Below are positions 12,520 through 25,600 of a stretch of DNA of 64,000 bases, one piece after another. The notes beneath the pieces were generated by a model. That model was not told where the DNA came from. It ran no database searches and worked only from the letters and a program-made list of their open reading frames with translations. Source of the DNA: Desmodus rotundus. Taxonomy: Eukaryota; Chordata; Mammalia; Chiroptera; Phyllostomidae. Numbering within the stretch: position 1 is the first letter of the stretch; each line of letters opens with the position of its first letter. The stretch lies in NCBI RefSeq assembly GCF_022682495.2, contig NC_071389.1, forward strand, positions 61,402,239-61,466,238. Direction: 5' to 3'. A program made the position numbers and the translations under genes.

Positions 12520-15500
12520 TCATCTGCCTTATGGGCATCTTTTCCAGATGGACTACGGAGCCAGAGCCGTTCATGCAAGGGAGACAAAAGCCTAGTGGAA
12601 GAATCCCCACTGACCCACCCACCTCTTCCTCAGTCTGTAAATGTGGCTTCCTAAACGCTGTTCCCGGAGCTTGATCTTCTCCAGAACAGACATGGGAAGG
12701 GGTCTGCAGGCTTGCCTGGCTGGAAACTCACATGCATTTTCCTCAGAGACAGGACTCCGGGAGATGGGAGATTAGAGACAAAGCTGGGCTGCCTCACTGT
12801 CCAGAAATGCTTGAGGACCTGACAGTTTTCCTGCATTGTGTCTGGCTGCTCAGCCAGTCACAGCACTGGCATGGGTAGCCCTAAGGCCATGGCTTGGCCC
12901 TCTGAGTACACAGAGAGGGTGACCCCCAGCCGCCTGCACCAGGCTGCCCACTGCAGTCCTCAGGGTGCAGATCGGTTCCCCTATGTCTGGTCAGCCTGCA
13001 GAGCATCGGGAGTCCTCTCTCAGCAGCAACCCATCGACCCCAACATGGCTCCCCTGCCCTCCTGCTTTGAGAGGTGAGGAAACCCCTGATGAGACTTCTG
13101 CTCCCCCCCCCACCCCACCCCCTGCACCCTCACACGGTCCCCACAGTAAGGAAGTGGTTCAAGTTTACCACCTCTGGGGGGAGTCCCCAGAGGCAGGTAG
13201 AGCTTGAAAGGAGGCATCTCTGGGTTGGTCTTGGCGCAAGGCGCTGCCCTTCCCTGCAGGGCTCTGGAAGTAAGTAGGCAGATCAGCTCACGTGCACTTG
13301 GGCGCGTGCAGTATTTCATGTTTGTTGTTTGTTTGTTTGTTCGTTTTCCCATTTGTGAGGTGGGGCCCTGCCACCCTCTTTGTCCTGAACCCCACCTGGG
13401 CCTACCTTGGCAGGAACATTCCTCTAACACAACCACATTCACCACCACCCTCCCTGTCAAGGCTGTGGGGGCGAACACAACACAACCCTTTCTCAGAGTC
13501 CTTCAGCAGTTAACGTCCCCCTGCCCTAACCTCTCCCTCACCACACACTGCCCCCGACTCAAGGAGACACACAGACATGCCGCCTCTGTGCTCTTCCTTG
13601 CAAGGTTTGAGCCTCTGTGATCACTCACCCATGGGGAGGGATGGGGGGATGGAATTTCAGGAAGTCTCAGTGCAATCTGTAAGCTTCAGACGCAGATGTC
13701 AGGCTGGCTTCGCTAGCAGTGACACCACAAGCCTTGCCACCTTTATAGACACGAACTGCAGCTGGCGAGGTCAGAGTACTTCAGAATGTGTGCGTGTGTA
13801 GGGTACCTGGGGAGGGATGGTGCAGAAACAGAACGCTTCTTTTAAATATGCGGATGGAGAACCAGTCATGCCACAGAAATGCACACGTAATCCACTCATC
13901 CCAGTAAGTGTAATTCTCCATAATAGAAGTGATGAAGAGAGACCCTCCCCTCTAAATGCGTAGTCCAAAAGCATGAACTCCCAAGAAAATGTCTGGGTAT
14001 TTAGCAGAAAAGACTTTCAATAAAGAAAAAAGAATACATGTGCAGATAGGTAAAACATATACATGAGATCTGCTATATTCCTTAGAGACAGTTTTCAGGC
14101 AAGTTTTTCATTGTTTGTTGTTGTGTTTCATTACAGAATTATAATATCACCTTTTTTTTTTTTTGAAAACTTAGGTGACTGCAGCAGCTTTGTAACTGAT
14201 GTCCCTGCTGGTCCCATTCCACCCTTGTCCATCCTTCACAGTCCTGCCTTTTCCAGTCTGGTAGCTCCCAGGTCTAAAGCCCTCCCACGGTATTCGCAGC
14301 CTCGTGGCCTTCCCTTGTCGCTTCTCTAGTTTTCTATCATTTCCCCAAGTTATAATAACCTATATCCTAGCCATCCCACAACATAGTTTTCCTAATGACC
14401 AGGTTCTCTCTCAGATGCCCAAGCTTTTGCCCCAGTATTCCCTTTATCCAGGAAGCCCTACCTCCACCCCACACCTTGGCAATCTGGTCAAATACATTAT
14501 TCAAGTCTTGCTTCTAGCATTGTCTAGTTCCCTTCGAGGAGCCTTATTCTTCGGGCAGGCAGGAACTACCTAATTTCCCCCCAAAAGCAACCAGAAACTG
14601 GGGCCCAACTCACTGTCCTGTTGCCATAGACAGCACATACAAGGTGGCACGGACCCCGGTACTAAGACTGAAGGCACCGTTAACTCCGTCTCCTTCTGTA
14701 GACCCAGCACGGCAGGCTCACAAGTGAGGACGTAAATTCACTTTGTCAGAGCAAACATTCCTCTTGGGGGACATCCATTCAACCTCAAGGAGAGAGTAAT
14801 GACCACAGCCCACAGGCAGCGGGGGATGAGTAATTTACTGCTGCTAGGCAATTAGTGTTGCTAGAAAAAAAAATTGCTTTCATTTAAAATTCTCTTTAAA
14901 CCGTATGTATCATGGCTCATGGGATAATTTATGTGTCATTAGAAACTAGGAAACATACATCACACTAATAAATTGTCTCTCCCATTCACCACAGTCAATA
15001 GCTCCCAGGGGTCTTTAAAAAGTCAGAGTTTTGCTGCCCTTGTTATGTGAGGTGCTGAACAAATGTTCGTGTGTAACTCATTTAGCTTCTCACTCACCCC
15101 CCGGTTCTCTAGCACAGACAGATGGCAAGAGAAACATTTGCCATTATTTTTACCCCCTGGCTTGCGGGAGCATTTGCTGTAAATGAGCCCATGGTAGAAC
15201 AACCGTGAATTGCGTTGCCTTCCCCAACAACCTGAGTATCTATGTTGAGATTTTGTGGGTTTGAAGTCTTCCCAGTGTTCATTGGTTATTTTCTCCAATG
15301 CACAGCATGTTTAACAATTCTACACGTTCCCATTCAAAGACAGGCCCTTCGTGCTAAAAGCAGGTGGCTGCCCAGAGCTGGGAGGCAGTGCTGGAATGGC
15401 CAGTGTGCGGAGCAGGTCCCAAAGGGCTTTGCCCTGCAAGGTCGGAGGCCACGTGGCAAGTGGGCAAATGTGCTCGAGTGCAGGAGATGAACCACCCTTT

Positions 15501-17175
15501 ACTGATTCTCTGTCAAGGAGAAAACATTAAATGGAAAGCCAGAAAATGAGGCCGTTTGTCAACTGGGGTGGGGCACAGGGAAAAGGTGAGCAGCCCAGCA
15601 TCCAACCTGCCCATGTGAGCAACATGGAAACCATACTGACCAATGATGCCTCCAACTCTGTGATACAAGCGGTTCCACAGCTGCTTACTTGTGAGGGCAG
15701 AGACTGAGGAACACGGTGTACCCAAAGGTGCGTTCCAGAGCAATTCCTACTCAGGTTCACACTTTCCTGCCATTATCCTGAAACTGGTTTAAAGAAAAAG
15801 TACGAAGTTGATTTCCTAGCCTTCCCCTAAAAGGCCATGTTTTATCACTGAGCTAATCACTGAGTTATGCAGTCTTATCATCAGAACTTGGGGGATGCCT
15901 TGTTCAAAAGCTATTAAAAATTGCAAGACTGTGACGACAGAGCATTAAACCAAGTGCAGGTCCTTTGGGAATGCACAGATCACAGAGCCACGAAGCTGGC
16001 CCCACGTTTGATCGATACTGAGAACCCGGAACACGTCAAGTGGGGAAAAGGGGAAAGCGAAGGCGTTCAGTGCTCCTTCCAGCAGGTCGAATTGCCAGTT
16101 CCCTACGCCCGTGCCTGCGGTTCAGTCCCCCTTACAGTGCCCACAATCTGAGTGCTGGGCTTAGGGTTCACGTGTGAGGTCCTCGGTCACCTGTCACACA
16201 AGAACTACTTCGTGCACTTCTTACAAGTGGTGAAAAGTTCTAGATGTGTGGTGGAGGAAGACTCTGCATCACCGGGATACTGTGGTTGAGATGTTCAAAT
16301 TCCAAGTCAGGAGGAGCAAAATAAGATTTGCTCAAGTTATATGAAAATAAAGGTTCAATCAATTAGCAGTAAAATGGGGTCAAGTCACCCAATTTTACTG
16401 AAGTGGTGACCACAAGTGGCTTGTTCAGACATCTGGAATCATGTCTTTAAACGTCGCAGCTCTTGACATACACAGGAGCGTCTGTGGTCGAGACCGTGGT
16501 AGCAGTTTGTTGAGCATACTTCCCCAGTGACTGCGGAGCCCCTGAATTTCAATGACAGCACTGAGCTACTTTTACAGGAGGCCCTCAGGCACTGGAAAGT
16601 GACTGCCTATTTGCCCCTAGATCAAAAGCCTGGGCTGCTGAGCTTTACCTACACCTGACATTCTGAGCCTAGGCCTCCCTGGGCCAGGCCCTCCTACTGT
16701 TGTTACAGTGCTGGTCTCGGGAGGGTTGGGAGTGGGGACTGGAACCTCAAGAAGAGTTTTTCCTGAACACCCTTTCTCACCCTGTTTCACTGGCTTCCTC
16801 GCATTTGGCTAAGGCAGTGGGCTCAGTAGAGAATGGAGGGTCTCGTCCAGGGTGAAGGGCTGGGGTTTTGACAGCTTGTGCACCCCGGAGACCTTAACCG
16901 TCCTTCCCGTCAGGACTGGCCACTTTGCCCCTACCAGCAGACACTGAGGCTGCTCTTGTCCGTGCTGCTCCCCCACAGCTAAGTGCGAGCTCTGACAGCT
17001 GAGTTGATTATCATCTCCAGGACTGAATGCAATGTGAGACATCTGCACACAGAAAGTCCTAACTGGAATACAGCCCACCAAGGGTGTGGCGAGCTCATTC
17101 CCTAATAAAGATGTCCCTGGCCGGTCCAGGTGATAGATCTGTGCACTTGTACACCATGCGAGAAAAAGCATTTTG
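12520..17175. other. Gene-free DNA downstream of MCOLN2
   Basis: Includes a G+C-richer patch (about 12,850-13,620) with overlapping chance ORFs of up to 152 codons on both strands, a short (TTTG)n tract near 13,322-13,345, and an L2-like stretch near 14,400-14,560. I recognise no protein. Confidence 0.4.
14400..14560 (+). repeat. L2-like fragment
   Basis: 'tattccctttatccaggaag' and the later 'ggtcaaatacattattcaag' resemble the L2 3' region. Weak match. Confidence 0.3.
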
Positions 17176-17179
17176 AAGA

Positions 17180-17300
17180 TCTACTATGCACTCAGCATTT
17201 ATACCTCATGGCCTGTACTACATACTTTATGTTTTGACATTTAATCCTCACAATCCCTACTTTACAGATGAGGAAATCGAGGCCCGGTGTGGCCCATGCA
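17180..17300 (-). repeat. MIR SINE fragment, antisense
   Basis: 'tactatgcactcagcattta' followed by 'ctttacagatgaggaaatcg' is the reverse complement of the MIR core. Confidence 0.6.
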
Positions 17301-18311
17301 GGGAGACTCAGAGCAGAAGGAAGACAGGAGCCCAGGCAGACGGGCTGCAGACTAAACATCTTCATGTCTTCACTATTCCCTGGTCCTGTGGGACCTGCCT
17401 ACTCACGGCAGAAAATCCAAACGAAAGGATGGCGCAGGTTTCAATTCAATGCCAGGCTTTGCAGGAGTTATCTGACCTAAATGACAATCCCACAGGCTTA
17501 TCATCACCACTTCCAAGCGGAGAGTGACTTGCCCAGGGCCACGGAGCTGAAGGGTAAGCTGGGATCTCATCTCAAGTCTGTGTGGATGGCTTCCACACTC
17601 TTGCTCACTTCCACCATCCCCAGTCAACAAGCTTAAGGATGTCGCATCTGGCTTTCAGGGGGTCACTGCCAACCAAGAAGGTACATTCTACAAGAGCTGC
17701 AGATCCCAAAATGAAATCAGTAGGTGGAAGGAACATGTCTCCTAACTTTCACAGTGAACTCTCCAAGCAGAGACCAAGGGCAGGAGAGAAAATGGTTTGG
17801 CCTGGACGTGTCTTTTAGCAGTTATAAGAACAGCATTTGTGATAAAATCTGAACAGGTAACACAGTTGGTAAAGTGACAATTGTTTAAAATTACAATGTT
17901 TTCACAGATACAAGGTAACCCTGAGAAAAGATCTGCCTTCTGAGAGTGTTCTGTCCAGCTGGAGGGAAAAGAAATAACAAGAAACATGAATACCAGTAAA
18001 AGAAAAACATGAGCAGGGAAGACCATTGTTAATCTCCTACGCAAATGATCGCCACAGCTGCTGATTTTGTGAAAGGCTTTAACGGCAACTCTATTCAGAG
18101 ACGATTTAAGTATTGGGGGTACACTCGAAGCACGTGATCTAATCACACCCCTGATTCTGGAGCCAGCAACAGACTACAGAAACATCAGTTAAATGGTTAT
18201 TAGCTGAAAAGCCAAAAATAACTCTTGACATTCTTTTGTAACAAAAGAAGTTAATCAAAAGTGTAATTTTAGCAAAGTATTCTGTGTGTCCACACAAGTC
18301 ACTCACTTTAT

Positions 18312-18377
18312 AAACTTTAATGGTATTACCATTAAAAGTTCAAAAGCCTGGGCTTTTTGAACTTTACCATTAAGTTT
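18312..18377. other. Near-perfect inverted repeat (hairpin or cruciform)
   Basis: The left arm (18312-18348) and right arm (18351-18377) are complementary, with a 2-nt centre. The left arm has 10 extra bases, making an internal palindrome taatggtattaccatta (18318-18334). The inner stem pairs aaagttcaaaagcc with ggctttttgaacttt. No repeat family recognised; it sits about 450 bp beyond the predicted 3' end of MCOLN2. Confidence 0.75.
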
Positions 18378-18809
18378 CCCAGCAGCCTTGGTGCAGGGAC
18401 ATGAAGAAAGTGCGGGACTAGGAGGAAGAAAGGAGCGTAGGATGGAAAAGCTGGGAGGGGCTGGGCTGGGAGGGGCACGGGGTTGGGGGTTGGGGGGGGT
18501 AGAGAAAGCCCTGGGATGAGGGCCGTGCTTAATTCAAATTCTACTCTTCACCAATAAATCTAAAACAGTTGACCCCTGAGATAGCTCAAGTATGAAATAA
18601 ACCTATGCATGAAGTAATATTAATCTCTGAAGTCATTAATACAAATATTAATTGAATAACTTCTATTTACTAGCCCCCTTATCTCCTTTGCTGCTTTTAA
18701 GAAAGTGGAAAATCCCTTTTTGAGACCAGAGTTGACAGAATTAATTTTTCATTAGGTAGCCAGATGTTAAGATATTCTACATTTAAAATAAAGTACTAGT
18801 AATTCCATA

Positions 18810-19577
18810 TGTTATGATAAAAATAAATTTATTTAGGTAAAAACACCATCTTTCCTTGCTTGACAAGGGTGAATCCCCGCCACGGGGGAGGAGAGTCCGT
18901 TTGCGAAGACGAGCGAGGGCTGTAGCTGACTTCCACCTGCTGTGTGTGCGACCAGCAATTAGCACAAGTGACAGGTGTTTCCTACTCATCTCACTCACTA
19001 TGCCAACAGTTGCTCCATATACCACTGAAGAAAACCACAGGAAAACAGGCCAAGGATGTCCACTGCCAGAGGTCTTTCTGTGGATTTAAACGTCATCTTT
19101 AAATGGCCTAATCGTTTTCCAGCTCGAGCCTCTAATTTGGTATTGCAATCAAATTCATCTCTGTGCAGACCACGAATTAACAAACGTCTTCTAAGCCGAG
19201 AATCACTTTTAACACAAACCCCTATGTGAGGATAACCATGTATCTTTAAAGGCGTGGTTTCAAACACCATTCTTTTGCATGTTCTGAAATATGATTTTTT
19301 GCATCCTAACACTGTCATGTCATAAGTTAAAGGAATTTCATTATCACTGATCCATTGCACGGATGCCCAGGAGTTGGCATGGTCTATGCTTCACCCTCCA
19401 AGTGTGCAAAGAGGAACTTTGGAACTTCAGCTGTGGTCAGCCAGCTGACAGTCTTCTTCCCTACTCCACGCACAATATCAGTACTTTTGGACATGCCAGT
19501 CCAAGCCACTTGGGATCCCTCCACGCTGTCACTGGATAAGGATCCTGCTACTGGATAATTATCTTGGCAGAAGAATT
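18810..19577 (-). other. MCOLN2: Probable MCOLN2 3' untranslated region
   Basis: This is the sequence from the stop codon to about 20 nt past the first good poly(A) signal. No interspersed repeat is recognisable in it, in contrast to the flanks. It contains an open frame of 120 codons (19360-18998, minus) with no family I recognise, taken here as incidental. The true end needs RNA evidence; later signals cannot be excluded. Confidence 0.5.
18828..18833 (-). promoter_or_regulatory. Candidate MCOLN2 polyadenylation signal AATAAA
   Basis: Plus-strand tttatt reads AATAAA on the gene strand, about 745 nt after the stop codon. The downstream sequence is T-rich. It is the nearest canonical signal I noticed. 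Confidence 0.45.
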
Positions 19578-19614
19578 TTAGTTAGGAAGTATCAAGTTGT
19601 CATCACTTTCTCTC
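19578..19614 (-). CDS. MCOLN2: MCOLN2 exon 14 coding part (last 11 residues and stop)
   Basis: The acceptor is cctttctgttgcag at 19615. Coding is only 37 nt: the third base of R527, then [11 protein letters not shown] and TAA at 19580-19578. It corresponds to the human end RSDDHLIPIS, keeping the acidic SDD motif but ending differently. It is too short for ORF searching and was placed by homology plus a matching phase-2 join with exon 13. Confidence 0.9.
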
Positions 19615-22600
19615 CTGCAACAGAAAGGGGGAGGAGAAAAGGGAAAGAACAATGACTCAAAAATCTTTGACAAGGAATAGGAATACTCCATATTCTAGGC
19701 ATACATGGGTTATCAACATGCTAAGTGAAGCATTAAAAAGAAAAAAATTAAGAAAAGCATTTTGCATTATTTTTGGTTTGAGTAGATGCTCTTGGCAACT
19801 TCGAGGAGCTGCCCGCCTCTTCGGGACCTTGCGTCTCCCTTCTCTGACAAGGCCTTCCCAACGCCGAGACCAGCAGATCGTCCCCCTTCCGTGCAGGAGA
19901 GATGGGGAAAGGTAAACTCTGCACCTGTCCAACTGAGCACATCTTTCCAAAGAACCAAGGACAGGAGAGCTGGAAGGGGTGTCAGAGGTCATCTGCTCAC
20001 CCTCGTGACACTGAGGAACCAAGAGGTTTGGGAGAGGTAGTGGGATACGGTGGGTAACTGGCAGGGCCCAAAACAAAACCCAGGCATTCTGGCGATCAGG
20101 CGGGAGGCTCTGTCAATAGTTGGAAGGAAGGTCAGTGTGTGGGGGTTGCTGGGCTGCCTGGGGAAAGAGTGGGGCCCCTCTGTGTTCTGGAGGGCGCAGA
20201 GCTGTGACAGCCAGGACAGTTATCACAGTCCTGGAGAGGAGGCCCTTCCTAATCCTCAGGTCCCTCAGGGAGGGCTTTCTCTGACAAGTCACTCTCCGTT
20301 CAGACCCTTCCTCAATTTTTATTCCATTCCTTGGCTCCTAATCTTTAAATACATCCAGGTGTACTTATTTTTTTTTTTTTTTAAATCTTCACCTGAGGAT
20401 ATGTTTATTGATTTTAGAGAGGAAGGGGTAGAAGGAAACATTGATATGAGAGAGAAACATTGATGGGTTGCCTCCCATACACACTCCAACCAGGGATCAA
20501 ACCAGTACCCTCTTGGTGTACGGGATGATGCTCCAACCAACTGAGCCACCCAGCCACCTAGGTTGTACTTCATTTTTGACAAAGTCAAAGCCATCACTTG
20601 TTCCCAAGGCCCAGGACAATGCAATTCCTCCCTCATGCCCTGTGATCCTCATTTACTCTCTGCAGGGTCCATCTAACCCCGCTAGATCCAGGCTTTGATT
20701 GGATTATTCAGCTAAAACTGTTCGAGCTGATTTCACCAACAATCACCTTTGGTAACAGCCTCTTCTGTTTTTATTTTTGATATCCTCTTTTTTCAAAACT
20801 TTCAATATCCCCATTTTTCAGGTGATTTCCTTCGGCGGACTCTCCTGTTCCACCTAATTCTTTCATTAAAGATGGGCCGGGCCATCCTTTCGCCCCAGGC
20901 ATCTTCTCAACAACCTGTAGCGCATCTCAGGGCCAGCTGTCCGCTGATAGTGGTCCCGGCCACTCAGACCAACCATATCAATTAGTCTTCAAGTCCATCC
21001 CTTCCTTCTTGCACTTGTTCCACACGGCTGCACTACAAAACATTTAACAACCTCCTGGGGCTTTTTACAGTGCAAACCAAGGGCTAAAAATCAAACACAA
21101 AAAACCTATCAGTTACTTTCCAGAATTCACAACTACATTCTAAGATGAGTTTTTGGTTGTTGTTTACAGTTAAATTCATATTAGAAAAGCAACTTTGAGA
21201 GACTTTCTTTATACAAGGTGCCTCTTAGGAAGCAGCTACCTATTAAAAAAATTAATTTCCCTTTATCCCAGTTTCCATGGTAACAACTTAATGCTCCAAG
21301 AGGATAAAATGTGATTTTAAAAACAACTCTTCTCAGAAGACCTCATTTCACAGTTACCAGACAGTCTTTGGAAATGCTCCAGTCATATCATTTCAAATCC
21401 CAAGATGGGGTAGGGAACTGATTAGCGGGAAATACATCCTGTGTTTAAGCTGCGATCATGTTCCCCCATCTCCCTTCAGAAGTTTGGATTAGAGAATCTT
21501 TCTCAAAACACGTGGGTAGGGGATACTTTGAGTTAACAACTGCTACCCTGACTAGAGATGACAACTAACACAGGTACAATTAAAAATACTAACCTCACCC
21601 TGGCCGGAGCAGCTTGGTTGGTTGGAGCGTCATTTCACGGACCAAAAGGTCAAGGGTTTGATTCCCAGTCAGGGCACAAACCCAAGTTCGACCCCTGGGT
21701 TCAATCCCTGGTTGGGGTGCATACAAGAAAGCAACTGATCAATGTTTCTCTCTGTCTCTGTCTGTCTCTGGCTGTGTGTGTGTCTCTGTCTGTCTGTCTC
21801 TCTCTCTGTCTCTCTGTCTGAAAGCAGTGAACAACAATGTCCTTGGATGAGGTTAAAAAAAACCACTATCCTCATCTGACCCCCATTCCAGTCCCCAAAC
21901 CACTAGGCTTTGCCACTGGGGTCTGTTACAGTGATTTTCAGTGGCGTGCCACAGGGATTTTGAAAACATGCAGTACCTGACGGCTTAGTCGGGGTGCTGA
22001 CCTCTTCTCCCTTAGATGGTCAGATAAAAAAAGGCAACAGCCAACACAACAGCCATCTGGTGTGAATGAATCAAAATTATACTCTTTTTTTTTGTCATAT
22101 TGGCAAAAAATACAAAATATTTTTGGTGTGCCGCAGAACTTCAGTACTTACCTCTTCCTTTGGTCACTTAAGAGTTCACCCTCTTGGCTTTAGGGACATA
22201 ATTCACACCTTCTCATAATAATCTCATAGTATCCCCATGAGACTCCAACCATGCCAGGTACTTTCCACCCTGTTCTATAAGAATTCATTTCTAAAGCTGA
22301 TTTCAGGGGGAGGAAAGCTGAATTCTCTCCCACAACCAGCTGACTTCTGAGTGCAGTGCTGCCCGTGCAAGCCTCTTTGTTAGAGAGCAGGGCAGCTCAC
22401 CTCGGGAGCATGGAGACCTGGCTAACCACAACACTGACCTCCTCAGACAGCAGATGCGGCACAGGAAGGCGGAGGGCTCCTTCTGACACTCCCCCCGGCC
22501 ACTACATTCCTCCAGGAAGGCCTGCAGATCCGTCACGGGAAACCCATTCTGTTGGTATTTCTTTAAAAAAGCACAGAGCATTGTTACCGTATTCATAAAG

Positions 22601-25600
22601 CATGAGAAATTGCTCCCTTTGTCAACAAACCAAACCCACCTTTGCTAAAAAGAAACTCTCCCACATTGCTAGCTCAGCTCCAAGAAGAGACATGAGCAGT
22701 GCTGAATCCATCTGCCAGTCCCAGGAGGCCAAGCCGGGGCCACCAGGAACAGAGAACAGTCCAAAGGGAAATGCCAGAAAACAAGCCAGGGCGAGGCAGG
22801 GGTGGGGTGGGTGAGTGAGGGAAATAAAGGAGATAATCAAAAGTCTAAAGTTTGAATGCTAATGCAAGACCAGATAAGACCTCCCCTCCCCCTCACTGCC
22901 AAGGTGCAATCTGCCTGAGAAGTAAGTAATCTCTATTTCCTCTACTCGGTCACTTAGTGGGGCAGAAGACTGTAGGTTCTTTTCAAGCAGAAGACTCTGG
23001 TTCTTTCAACATGAAGACTCTGAGAGCCCCTCCCCTCAGGCTAAGTGAATCCATCCTCCACGTAACCAAGGCTTGGCCCACTCACAGGGACACTCACATC
23101 AGACACAGGGACCATGCGGCAGAAGCGAGCGGCAATTCTCTCTATGTGCCCAGCGCTGTTAGAGCCAACCACCGTTCCCATGTGAAAACTAATCTCCCCA
23201 TGCACCGAAAAACTGCTCAGGAGCACTTCCGATGAACGCGCGTCTTCTGAGTCAGTCTGAGAAGCTTCAAGAAGAGGACGATGCCCCCAGGCACTGCCCC
23301 GGGTGCGTGGGCCCACTGCCCCGGGCTGCTTTTCAGAGCACGACTGTCCACTGCAGGGGGCTCACCACCGGGAGCAGCAGAGCTTCCTTCAAGCTATAAC
23401 CCAGTTCAGTGGACATAGACAGAAAGGATACAGAACCCCATCAGGTAGCTTAGGAAGAGAGGAAGCTAAACAGCCACAAAAGCCTCAGCTTTCAAAATTT
23501 AAAGGCAACAAGTACCACGCAAATGGCTCTATCAGCCAGTGCATAGGTATTCCAGTATCTGAGCCGTTATCAGGTAGAGGTCGCCCCTTACCGCTGAACC
23601 CTACCACTCCTAGCCAAAATTCCAGGACAGGTGGGCACACCTGTCCCTGCCGGGACCCACAGCCCAGCTAGAGATTCACCCAACTCCGCCTGTCCTCACC
23701 CACCGCCTCTCTCCTTCCCCCCACACTTCGCAACCAAGCCGCCCTGATCCGGGTGACGGGGACAACATCCTAAATGCATATTAAAAATTAGCCTCCAACA
23801 TCCAACAAGTTTCTTTTCTACAAAACCTCAACATTTAAGTAAAATGTAGTATTTTCAGTATAAAAAAAATCAGTTCCAATACTCCAATATATACAGAATT
23901 TACAATTTTCTGGGCAGGAAATAGTGATAATTACTTACCTTAATGGTGTCATAAGAATCTGTAATAAGAGCAATGAAAAGGCTGAGGATCATATATATAA
24001 AAAGACTGATGAAGGAATATAAATACAGGCGACTGAACAGCCACACCAAGATGCTCTTCTGCTGGATTTGAGCAAAGGTTGCAAACATATCATCACCGTT
24101 GACCAGAGAAAACAGACACTCGGAAACTGTATTCAGACCTACGAACTGAAAGGGGGAAACCAAAGTTAGTTTTTGAGCTATGCCATCCAGAACAGCGGGA
24201 AGGATCCAGTTAGCTTCTTTTGTTGAAGCTGCTGTCATCGTCACTGAGGAACATTCATTTCAAGACAGCGAGAACACACGAGTAGGGAAACTTCATTCAA
24301 GACTCCCTTGCCCACGCACAATCTCTCGACATTTCCCTCGGCTTTCCCTATGTATTTTCATGTATGTGTAGTTGTATCATCTAACAATTTTGGATCTCGA
24401 TTGTTTTCTACTAACATCTTATTCATACTTAGCACTTGTTATATAACAGACCATTCCTTAGAGGGTCAAGTTTAACTATTTCCTGTCCCTGGACGTCCTA
24501 ATAATGTTTATCATTGTAAAGAACAATGTAATGAACATTTCCAAGCATAACACTTTTTTCCTATTTTTGGGTCTAAGCGATTTACATTTTTAAGGCTACA
24601 ATCTGTCCAACAAACTGCTTTCTGAAAGAACTGTAGCAACTGTATCCTACCATCAGCAAAGATGGACAGGCCTAAGACTCAGTATAGGCTCAAGAAAATT
24701 TTGCTACATGAATGGCTTCACTGTAGCCTTCCAACCATGGGCCTGGGTAACTTCAGCACATTAGAAACTAAAGGCTGTCAGTGACGGGAAAGCGAAGGAT
24801 GAATGACCCTGCCCGGTACCTTCTAGGGGCCCCCACACTACCAGTGGACAGGCCATGACCGAGATATATTAGAGTGAGTGCCCTGTGGGAGAGCCTGGGT
24901 GGGCTGTACTAGAAAAGGTCCCCTCAGAACTAGGGCCTGAAGGCTGAGCTCACCAGTGAGAGGAGAAAGGGAAGGATTCACCCAGTGAAAATGGGGGTAA
25001 TGCAGCGCTGAGCCTAAGAAGTGTCTGCAGAGGCAGGTCTGTGCCACACTGCCAAGGGCCTCATTACACACGTGAACCTATCACAGGCCAGGCCTGGAAA
25101 GCACTAGGAAACTGCAGCCAGAGGAGTGATATGATCTGTCCCTAAAGGGCGCCCGCGGCATGTGGAAGATCTCCTACCAGGAGAAAGCCGAGGGCAGGGA
25201 TGCCAGGATGGAGGGGTGCAGGAGCCCAGGATGGCAAGGAGCCCAGGTGAGGCTGGAAAAGGAGGAAATAAGTCTGGGAGGGGATAAGGGGAAAGGCCTC
25301 TGAATGGACTCAATTTAGACAAGGCAGGTTGGATGGGCCAGGTAGAAGTGCTGGTGTGAGGTAGCTGGAGGCGTACACCTGGAGTTCCAAGCTGGCAGGA
25401 GCTGGCGTGGAGCACCAGTGGATCCTGCAGCCAGCATCCTGGCTTAAGTGGCTGACCAGCTCCTGCCACATTGACTTAATAAACAAACATCCTAGGGCCA
25501 GAGGGTTAGCATTAGATGAAAACTTCTAAGGAACAATAATGACCCAATAGGCAAAAGATAACACGGTTTTCAGGAACACAGAGGGAGCAAGTTACTGTAG

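Noticed and set aside
13020..13620. Overlapping ORFs of 138 and 152 codons on opposite strands
   Set aside because: G+C-richer DNA with low-complexity proline, threonine and histidine content, no recognisable domain, and no splice or family support.
23900..24244. MCOLN3 as the identity of the channel gene
   Set aside because: Pore and tail residues ([22 protein letters not shown], terminal SDD motif) fit TRPML2, not TRPML3, across all exons.
25104..25469. 121-codon minus-strand ORF rich in Pro, Leu and Ser
   Set aside because: It lies in a diverged L2 relic within intron 11, and no protein family is recognisable.
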